Assembly (NCBI GenBank): GCA_036518955.1
Contig: DATDMG010000186.1
Location: 1 to 29,817, forward strand
From: DATDMG01 sp036518955
Lineage (GTDB): Bacteria; Actinomycetota; Actinomycetes; Actinomycetales; Kineosporiaceae
Length of the DNA: 29,817 nt
Reading direction: 5' to 3'
Made by a program: the position numbers and the translations under genes. The first letter of the stretch is position 1. Every line of letters starts with the position of its first letter. Shown here one piece after another: positions 23,933-29,817 of the stretch. Under the pieces are notes generated by a model. The model saw only the letters and a program-made list of their open reading frames with translations, searched no databases and was not told the DNA's origin.

Positions 23933-23961
23933 GCCGAACTGGTAGCGCGGTTCAGTTCGGC
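23933..23961. repeat. Inverted repeat upstream of the pseudokinase gene
   Basis: Arms GCCGAACT (23933-23940) and AGTTCGGC (23954-23961) are perfect 8-bp inverted repeats around a 13-bp spacer. It is in the 279-bp gap between cbiD and the pseudokinase, which also has an AT-rich, pyrimidine-rich part (about 23810-23860). It may be a regulator site or weak hairpin. Confidence 0.5.
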
Positions 23962-24015
23962 CTGTTGCGGAGCGTGCCGGTCGTGCCGCCGGAAGAGAAA
24001 ATCATTAGCTCAGGT

Positions 24016-24045
24016 GGAAGGATATGAGCGAACCTGTCGTAACAT
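24016..24045 (+). promoter_or_regulatory. Leaderless promoter of the pseudokinase gene
   Basis: TAACAT at 24040-24045 is followed by exactly 6 bp and the GTG at 24052, a leaderless layout. Upstream, GGAAG at 24016-24020 is separated by 18 bp from GTA at 24039, close to the GGAA(T/C)-N18-GTT pattern of ECF sigma factors such as SigR/SigE/SigH. So either a housekeeping -10 or a stress-type promoter could be in use. Confidence 0.4.
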
Positions 24046-24051
24046 GCGGTT

Positions 24052-24945
24052 GTGACCCTAGGTAACGACATTGCGTCTCGGCCTGGTAACGCGTTGCGGG
24101 TGCCGCACTGCATTCCCGCGGTCCTGGCGGCTCCGGCCGCCGCGCTCCGTGACGGCGACCCCCGACAGCTGGGCGGTCACCAGCTGATCGGCCGGCTGGA
24201 CCGGGGGTGGGGAGTGGTGTACCTCGGGACGTCGGCCGCCGGGCAGCCGGTCACCGTGCGGGTGCTCGATGCGCGGTGGGTCACCGGGCCGGCCGGGCGG
24301 TCGGCCCTCGTCCGGGCCCTGCTCGCGGCCCGGCGCACGGCCGGGGTGTCCTGGAGCGCGCGCGTCCTGGAGGTGCAGCCGGACGGCGACCCGCCGTACA
24401 TCGTGTCGGAGTACGTCGAGGGCACGTCGGTGCGCCGGTTGGTGACCTCGCTCGGCCCGTTCCGCGGGCCGGACCTCGACCGGCTCGCCGACGACTCGCT
24501 GTCCGCGCTCGCCGCGCTCCACCGGGCCGGCGTGGCGCACGGCACCCTCACCCCGGACGCCATCGTGCTCGGCCCGGAGGGGCTGCGCCTCTACGACGTC
24601 GGCATCGCCCGATTCATCGGCGCCGGGCTCCCCGCGCTCGACCCCGCCGACGGTGGCTGGTGGTACATCGATCCGAGAATCCTGTCGGGGCAGCCCATGG
24701 ACGCCGCGGCCGACGTGTTCGCCTGGGCGGCGACCCTGGTGTTCGCCGCGCAGGGCCGGGCGCCCTTCCGGGCGCCGACGCTGGAGGCGTTCGTCCGGCA
24801 GGTGCAGTGGGCGGACGCCGATCTGGTCGGGTTGCCGCCCGCGTTCCACGACGTGCTGCTGCGCTGCCTCGCGGACGACCCGGCCCGGCGTCCGCGGCCG
24901 GCCGAGGTCCGGGACGAGCTGCGCAAGGTCCACGGTCTGCGCTGA
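24052..24945 (+). CDS. Ser/Thr protein kinase-like protein, predicted pseudokinase
   Basis: A 297-residue protein with a bacterial Ser/Thr kinase fold (LIGRLDRGWGVVYLGTSAAG at about 45-64; later DVFAWAATLVFAAQGRAPF and CLADDPARRPRPAEV). Key catalytic residues are missing: the VAIK lysine is Arg70 (VTVRVL), and HRDLKPxN reads HGTLTPDA at 163-170, so the catalytic Asp and Lys and the Mg-binding Asn are all replaced. DFG reads DVG (182-184) and keeps the Asp. It lacks a membrane segment. Such proteins usually act as phosphopeptide- or nucleotide-binding scaffolds. It lies between cbiD and the riboswitch in the same direction, but the intervening gaps suggest separate transcription. Confidence 0.85.
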   Translation: MTLGNDIASRPGNALRVPHCIPAVLAAPAAALRDGDPRQLGGHQLIGRLDRGWGVVYLGTSAAGQPVTVRVLDARWVTGPAGRSALVRALLAARRTAGVSWSARVLEVQPDGDPPYIVSEYVEGTSVRRLVTSLGPFRGPDLDRLADDSLSALAALHRAGVAHGTLTPDAIVLGPEGLRLYDVGIARFIGAGLPALDPADGGWWYIDPRILSGQPMDAAADVFAWAATLVFAAQGRAPFRAPTLEAFVRQVQWADADLVGLPPAFHDVLLRCLADDPARRPRPAEVRDELRKVHGLR

Positions 24946-24980
24946 CCGCCGACCTGCGGCGCTGACCGCCGACCTGCGGC
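24941..24980. repeat. 20-bp perfect tandem duplication
   Basis: The 20 bases at 24941-24960 are repeated exactly at 24961-24980, starting on the last codons of the pseudokinase gene and including its TGA. It looks like a recent slippage event; the second copy is non-coding and leaves the protein unchanged. Confidence 0.92.
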
Positions 24981-25063
24981 GATCATCGCCGGCGGCTCGC
25001 GTCGAGGGGCCGCGTCCTGGGCGTTTGACCTGATCAGATGGCGTGTGGTTGGCTCGTCGATCT

Positions 25064-25247
25064 GACGGCAGTGAAGGAAGCCGGTGCGAGTCCGGCGCGG
25101 TCCCGCCACTGTCACCGGGGAGCGATCCCCCCTCGGGTGTCACGGCTGCGCGAGCAGGTGGAAGGCCGGGGGAGAGCTGTGATCCGGGAGCCAGGATACT
25201 TCGGCCGTCGGTGCGAACCCCAGGGCGTGGACACCCGAGGAGGTCAG
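25064..25247 (+). ncRNA. Cobalamin riboswitch upstream of cobQ
   Basis: The conserved core is clear: GGAAGCCGGTGCGAGTCCGG (25076-25095), a hairpin GCCGG/CCGGC with loop TGCGAGT (25080-25096), the B12 box GCCACTG at 25105-25111, a GGGG/CCCC hairpin (25117-25130), and the distal GAGCCAGGATAC at about 25188-25199. Closing helix GACGGC (25064-25069) pairs with GCCGTC (25204-25209), so the aptamer is 25064-25209. The expression platform runs to the cobQ ATG and includes a sequence (25231-25240) complementary to 25131-25140 inside the aptamer, overlapping the ribosome site. It is expected to repress cobQ and cobN when B12 is plentiful. A TTGACC at 25025-25030 is a possible -35 box. Confidence 0.93.
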
Positions 25248-26771
25248 ATGCCGGCGGGCTCCCTGCTTGTCGCGGGCGCGTCGTCCGACGCCGGGAAGAG
25301 CGTGATCGCGGCGGGCCTGTGCCGCTGGCTCCACCGCCGGGGCGTCTCGGTGGCGCCGTTCAAGGCGATGAACATGAGCAACAACTCGGTGGTCACCCCG
25401 GACGGCGGCGAGATCGGCCGGGCTCAGGGTGCGCAGGCGGCGGCCTGCGGGCTGGAGCCGGAGACGGCGATGAACCCGGTGCTGCTCAAGCCGGGCAGCG
25501 ACCGGCGCAGCCACGTCGTCCTGCGCGGCGCGCCGCTCACGGACGTCGGCGCGCTCGCCTACCGTGAGCTGGTCCCGGTCCTGCGCCGGGCCGTCCTGGA
25601 CGCCTACGACGATCTCCGGTCCCGCTTCGACGTGGTGATCTGCGAGGGTGCGGGCAGCCCGGCGGAGATCAACCTGCGGGACACCGACCTGTCCAACATG
25701 GGCCTGGCGGACGCCCGCGACCTGGCCACGGTCGTCGTCGGCGACGTCGACCGGGGCGGCGTCTTCGCCGGCCTGTTCGGCACGCTCGCCCTGCTCTCCG
25801 CCCGGGACCAGTCCCTGGTCGCCGGGTTCGTGATCAACAAGTTCCGGGGCGACGAGCGGCTGCTGGCCCCTGGGGTGGCCCGGCTCACCGCGCTCACCGG
25901 TCGGCGCACGCTGGGCGTCGTTCCCTGGCGGGACGGGCTGGCCCTCGACGTCGAGGACTCGCTCAGCCAGCAGGCGGTGCTCCCGGACGCCGGCCCACCG
26001 GCCGGCGACGACCCGCTCCGGGTGGCCGCCGTCCGGCTGCCGCGCACGAGCAACGCCACCGACGTCGAGGCGCTGGCCTGCGAGCCCGGCGTGACGGTGC
26101 GCTGGACGGCGTCCCCGGCCGAGGTCCGGGACGCCGACCTCGTCGTCCTGCCGGGCACCCGGGCGACCGTGGCCGACCTGGGTTGGGTCCGTGAGCGCGG
26201 GATCGCGGCCGCCCTGGCGGCCCGCGCCGACACCGGCCTGCCCGTCCTCGGGATCTGCGGCGGATACCAGATGCTCGCCGAGGAGCTCGACGACGACGTC
26301 GAGTCCCGCGCCGGGGCCGTCCCGGGGCTGGCGCTGCTGCCGGTGACGGTCCGGTTCCAGCCGGGCAAGATCGTCGGTCGCCCGGCGGGGGGTGCGCTCG
26401 GCGAGCCGGTCACCTCGGCGTACGAGATCCACCACGGTGTGGTCTCGCGGCGGCCCGGGGCGATCGCCGAGCCGTTCCTCGACGGGATCCGCCGCGGTGC
26501 CGTCTGGGGGACCAGCTGGCACGGCGCCTTCGAGAGCGACGGGTTCCGGCGGGCGTTCCTGCAGGTGGTGGCCGACGCCGCGGGCCGGCGCTTCGTGCCG
26601 GCCCGCGGACCGGACGGCGCCGGGGTCCGCTGGGCCGCCGTCCGGGCCGCCCGGCTCGACGCCCTCGGCGACCTCGTCGAGCGGCACCTCGACACGGACG
26701 CCGTGGAGTCCCTGATCACCTCCGGGCCGCCCGCGGGCCTGCCCTTCCTTCCCCCTGGAGTCCCGGCATGA
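25248..26771 (+). CDS. cobQ: Cobyric acid synthase CobQ
   Basis: Amidates four side chains of adenosyl-cobyrinic a,c-diamide using glutamine and ATP. The 507-residue length is typical. The N-terminal ATP-binding part has VAGASSDAGKSVIAAG at 8-23, PFKAMNMSNNSVV at about 36-48 and ICEGAGSPAEINL. The C-terminal glutamine amidotransferase has nucleophile Cys337 in LGICGGYQML and His395-His396 in YEIHHG. The ATG at 25248 follows GAGGAGG; the upstream frame is open through the riboswitch but is not coding. Translation is coupled to cobN by a 4-bp ATGA overlap. The riboswitch supplies B12 feedback control. Confidence 0.97.
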   Translation: MPAGSLLVAGASSDAGKSVIAAGLCRWLHRRGVSVAPFKAMNMSNNSVVTPDGGEIGRAQGAQAAACGLEPETAMNPVLLKPGSDRRSHVVLRGAPLTDVGALAYRELVPVLRRAVLDAYDDLRSRFDVVICEGAGSPAEINLRDTDLSNMGLADARDLATVVVGDVDRGGVFAGLFGTLALLSARDQSLVAGFVINKFRGDERLLAPGVARLTALTGRRTLGVVPWRDGLALDVEDSLSQQAVLPDAGPPAGDDPLRVAAVRLPRTSNATDVEALACEPGVTVRWTASPAEVRDADLVVLPGTRATVADLGWVRERGIAAALAARADTGLPVLGICGGYQMLAEELDDDVESRAGAVPGLALLPVTVRFQPGKIVGRPAGGALGEPVTSAYEIHHGVVSRRPGAIAEPFLDGIRRGAVWGTSWHGAFESDGFRRAFLQVVADAAGRRFVPARGPDGAGVRWAAVRAARLDALGDLVERHLDTDAVESLITSGPPAGLPFLPPGVPA

Positions 26772-29700
26772 CCTTGGTGCTTCTGTCCACGGCCGACACC
26801 GACCTGCTCGCGGCCCGGGCGGCCGGCGCGGGCTGGCGGCCCGCGAACCCCTCCCGGGTCGACCCCGGCCAGGTGTCGGCGCTGCTCGACGGGGCCCGGC
26901 TGGCCGTCGTCCGGCTCCTGGGCGGCCGCCAGGCCTGGCCGGAAGGCCTCGACGCAGTGCTCGGCAGCGGGGTTCCCACGGTCGTGCTCGGCGGCGAGAC
27001 GACGCCGGACGCCGAGCTGATGGCGGCCTCCACGGTGCCGGCCGGGGTGGCGGCCGAGGCGTTGCGCTACCTGGTCGAGGGCGGCGCGGCCAATCTCGGC
27101 CAGCTGGCGCGGTTCCTCTCCGACACCGTGCTGCTCACCGGCGAGGGGTTCGAGCCGCCGCGGCCGATGCCGGACTGGGGAGTCCGCCCGGTGGCGGAGC
27201 CCGAGGGCACCGCCGGGCGGCCGGTCGTGGGCATCGTCTACTACCGGGCCCACGAACTGTCCGGCAACACCGCGTTCGTCGACGCCCTGGCCGGGGCCGT
27301 GCAGGCCGCCGGCGGCCGGGCGCTCCCGGTGTACTGCGGGTCGCTGCGCCGGGCGGAGCCGGAGCTGATGGCGACGCTGGGCCGCTGCGACGTGCTCGTC
27401 GTCACCGTCCTGGCGGCCGGGGGCGCGGTCGCCGCCGACGCCTCCGCCGGTGGCAGCGACGACGCCTGGGACGTCGGCGCGCTCGCGGCGCTCGACGTCC
27501 CGGTGCTGCAGGGGCTGTGTCTCACCAGCACGCGCGACGCCTGGCACACCGGGGACGCCGGGATCTCCCCGCTGGACGCGGCGATGCAGGTCGCCGTCCC
27601 GGAGTTCGACGGCCGCCTGATCACGGTCCCGTTCTCGTTCAAGCAGCTCGACCCGGACGGCCTGTCGACCTACGTCGCGGACGCCGAGCGGGCCCGTCGG
27701 GTCGCCGGCATCGCGCTCCGGCAGGCGCGGTTGCGGCAGCTGCCGAACGCGGCGAAGCGGGTGGCCGTCGTCCTCTCCTCCTACCCGACCAAGCACTCCC
27801 GGGTCGGCAACGCCGTGGGCCTGGACACCCCGGCGTCCGCGGTCCGGCTGCTCGCCGCGCTGGCGGCCGCCGGGTACGACCTCGGCGACGGGCCGCCCCC
27901 GGACGACGGCGACGCGCTGATCCACGCGCTGATCGCGGCCGGTGGCCACGACGTCGAGTGGCTCACCGGGGAGCAGCTGGCCCGGGCCGAGGCCGGGGTG
28001 GCCGGCGGGACGTACGCGCGCTGGTTCGCGAGCGTGCCGGAACCGTTGCGGCAGAAGGTGACCGAGCACTGGGGCGAGCCTCCGGGCGAGCTCTACACCC
28101 ACGACGGGCGGATCGTGCTGGCCGGCCTTCGGTTCGGCAACGTGGTGCTGATGATCCAACCGCCGCGGGGGTTCGGCGAGAACCCCGTCGCGATCTACCA
28201 CGACCCCGACCTGCCCCCGAGCCATCACTACCTGGCGGCGTACCGGTGGCTGGCGGCGCCGCAGGGCGACGGCGGGTTCGGCGCGGACGCCGTCGTCCAC
28301 CTCGGCAAGCACGGCACCCTGGAATGGTTGCCGGGCAAGGGGCTCGGCCTGTCCGGCGGGTGCGCGCCGGACGCCGTCCTGGGCGACCTGCCGCTGGTGT
28401 ACCCCTTCATCGTCAACGACCCCGGGGAGGGCACGCAGGCCAAGCGCCGCGCGCACGCCGTCGTCGTCGACCACCTGGTACCGCCGATGGCCCGGGCCGA
28501 GACCTACGGCGACCTGGCCAAGCTCGAGCAGCTCCTCGACGAGTACGCGACCGTGCAGGCCCTGGACCCGGCGAAGGCCCCGACCGTGCGGGCCCAGATC
28601 TGGGAGGTCGTCGAGCGTGCCCAGCTGCACCACGACCTGCACGCCGAGGCGATGCCCGGCGCGGAGGAGTTCGACGACTTCGTGCTGCACCTCGACGGCT
28701 ACCTGTGCGAGATCAAGGATGTCCAGATCCGGGACGGCCTGCACGTGCTCGGCGACCCCCCGATCGGCGACGCCCGCGTCAACCTCGTGCTCGCCGTGCT
28801 GCGGGCTCCCCAGGTGTGGGGGGGCGCCGTCGCGCTGCCGGGCCTGCGCCAGGCGATCGCCGCGGCGTTCGGGCTGGACGAGCAGGCGCTGCTGGCCGAA
28901 CCCGGCGCACCGGTGGCCGTCCCCAGCGCTCTGACGGACGTCGCCGACGGGCCGCACGCCACCGCGGCCGACGCGGTGGACCTGCTCGAAGGCGTCGCGC
29001 GCCGCCTCGTCGTCGGGATGGAGACCCTCGGCTGGGAAGGGGACAAGACGGCTGCCGTCGTCGAGGAGGTCATCGGGCACGTCGTCCCGGATGCGGTCGC
29101 CGCGCTCCGGTTCGCCGCGCACGAGGTCGTCCCGCGGCTGGCCCGGACCACGGACGAGATCACGCATACCCTGGCCGCGCTGGACGGCCGGTTCGTGCCG
29201 CCCGGGCCGTCCGGGTCGCCCACCCGAGGCTTGGTCAACGTGCTGCCCACGGGCCGCAACTTCTACTCGGTGGACCCGAAGGCGATCCCCTCCCGGAACG
29301 CCTGGGACGTCGGCGTCGCCCTCGCCGACTCGCTGATCGCCCGGTACCGGGCCGACACCGGCGAGTACCCGCCGTCCGTCGGCCTCACCGTCTGGGGCAC
29401 CAGCGCGATGCGAACGCAGGGCGACGACATCGCCGAGGTGCTGGCCCTGCTCGGCGTCCGGCCCACCTGGGACGAGCGGTCCCGCCGCGTCACCGGGCTG
29501 GAGGTGGTCCCGGCGGCGGAGCTGGGGCGCCCGCGGATCGACGTCACGGTCCGGATCTCCGGGTTCTTCCGGGACGCGTTCCCGCACGTGGTCGCGCTGC
29601 TGGACGACGCCGTCCGGATGGTCGCCGACCTCGACGAGCCGGCCGGGACGAACTACGTGCGCGCGCACGTCGCCGCCGAACTGGCCGAGCACGGCGACGC

Positions 29701-29817
29701 CCGGCGCGCCACCACGAGGATCTTCGGCTCCAAGCCGGGGGCGTACGGCGCCGGACTGCTCCCGCTCATCGACACCCGGGAATGGCGCTCCGACGCAGAC
29801 CTCGCCGAGGTCTACGC
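26768..29817 (+). CDS. cobN: Cobaltochelatase subunit CobN (3' end beyond window)
   Basis: Large subunit of the ATP-dependent cobaltochelatase, which inserts cobalt into hydrogenobyrinic a,c-diamide with CobS and CobT in the cobalt-late pathway. 1016 codons are present with no stop before the window ends; full CobN proteins are around 1200 or more residues, so the last part is missing. Motifs are those of the CobN/magnesium-chelatase H family: PTKHSRVGNAVGLDTP, MIQPPRGFGENPVAIYHDP, VVHLGKHGTLEWLPGKGLGL, FIVNDPGEGTQAKRRAHAVV, and near the end VLPTGRNFYSVDPKAIPS, TVWGTSAMRTQGDDIAEVL and VRISGFFRDAFP. The start overlaps the cobQ stop. It is under the same riboswitch. Confidence 0.97.
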   Translation, partial: MTLVLLSTADTDLLAARAAGAGWRPANPSRVDPGQVSALLDGARLAVVRLLGGRQAWPEGLDAVLGSGVPTVVLGGETTPDAELMAASTVPAGVAAEALRYLVEGGAANLGQLARFLSDTVLLTGEGFEPPRPMPDWGVRPVAEPEGTAGRPVVGIVYYRAHELSGNTAFVDALAGAVQAAGGRALPVYCGSLRRAEPELMATLGRCDVLVVTVLAAGGAVAADASAGGSDDAWDVGALAALDVPVLQGLCLTSTRDAWHTGDAGISPLDAAMQVAVPEFDGRLITVPFSFKQLDPDGLSTYVADAERARRVAGIALRQARLRQLPNAAKRVAVVLSSYPTKHSRVGNAVGLDTPASAVRLLAALAAAGYDLGDGPPPDDGDALIHALIAAGGHDVEWLTGEQLARAEAGVAGGTYARWFASVPEPLRQKVTEHWGEPPGELYTHDGRIVLAGLRFGNVVLMIQPPRGFGENPVAIYHDPDLPPSHHYLAAYRWLAAPQGDGGFGADAVVHLGKHGTLEWLPGKGLGLSGGCAPDAVLGDLPLVYPFIVNDPGEGTQAKRRAHAVVVDHLVPPMARAETYGDLAKLEQLLDEYATVQALDPAKAPTVRAQIWEVVERAQLHHDLHAEAMPGAEEFDDFVLHLDGYLCEIKDVQIRDGLHVLGDPPIGDARVNLVLAVLRAPQVWGGAVALPGLRQAIAAAFGLDEQALLAEPGAPVAVPSALTDVADGPHATAADAVDLLEGVARRLVVGMETLGWEGDKTAAVVEEVIGHVVPDAVAALRFAAHEVVPRLARTTDEITHTLAALDGRFVPPGPSGSPTRGLVNVLPTGRNFYSVDPKAIPSRNAWDVGVALADSLIARYRADTGEYPPSVGLTVWGTSAMRTQGDDIAEVLALLGVRPTWDERSRRVTGLEVVPAAELGRPRIDVTVRISGFFRDAFPHVVALLDDAVRMVADLDEPAGTNYVRAHVAAELAEHGDARRATTRIFGSKPGAYGAGLLPLIDTREWRSDADLAEVY

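Noticed and set aside
24004..24020. tRNA-like D-arm sequence TAGCTCAGGTGG
   Set aside because: No acceptor stem, anticodon arm or T-arm (GTTCGA) can be assembled around it. TAGCTCAGGT also occurs in the 46-bp palindrome, with no tRNA there either.
25604..29692. Very long minus-strand open frame (over 1300 codons)
   Set aside because: It is the antisense shadow of cobQ and cobN, caused by high GC. Its sequence is Arg/Gly/Pro-rich with no family features, while the plus strand has clear CobQ/CobN motifs.

Overview
The window is very GC-rich DNA in which most codons end in G or C. It has GTG starts, frequent ATGA start/stop overlaps and leaderless-type promoters, all typical of an actinobacterium. 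Gene content (copper amine oxidase, MhpA-type hydroxylase, cobN/cobK/cbiD, a Ser/Thr kinase-like protein) fits a soil actinomycete. Placement near Pseudonocardiales or relatives is only a guess.

Layout. Positions 1-488 hold a perfect 88-bp palindrome at the window edge and a small four-helix membrane protein. Positions 683-16312 hold a catabolic island: a divergent IclR regulator, then a one-directional run of twelve genes. In order these are aldehyde dehydrogenase, WrbA-like flavodoxin, ThDP-dependent decarboxylase/lyase, second aldehyde dehydrogenase, SDR-fold protein, Asp-box beta-propeller, VOC protein, DUF1185 protein, alpha/beta hydrolase, MhpA-like FAD hydroxylase, APC permease and copper amine oxidase. 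Several are translationally coupled. The set suggests uptake and oxidative deamination of a (probably aromatic) primary amine, aldehyde and 2-oxoacid processing, and ring hydroxylation. The substrate is not identifiable from sequence, and no textbook ring-cleavage dioxygenase is present unless the VOC protein serves.

Positions 16385-21726 are a mixed stretch: a DsbA-like protein, an exported gamma-glutamyltransferase, a NYN/PIN-like protein whose upstream DNA looks like frameshifted coding sequence, a 46-bp palindrome that may be a bidirectional promoter, a small hypothetical gene, a MarR regulator and a single-pass membrane protein with HQPAP repeats.

Positions 21842-29817 are a cobalamin region: cobK and cbiD diverge from a 53-bp gap with leaderless promoters on both strands; a pseudokinase gene follows; then a cobalamin riboswitch leads into coupled cobQ-cobN, with cobN cut by the window end. 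CbiD (usually the cobalt-early route) together with CobN and CobK (cobalt-late route) indicates a hybrid B12 pathway.

The items most worth a second look are the amine/aromatic catabolic island with its active-site-deficient SDR protein, the pseudokinase among the B12 genes, the 46-bp palindromic divergent promoter with the multi-frame remnant beside it, and the alternative helix linking the riboswitch aptamer to the cobQ ribosome binding site.
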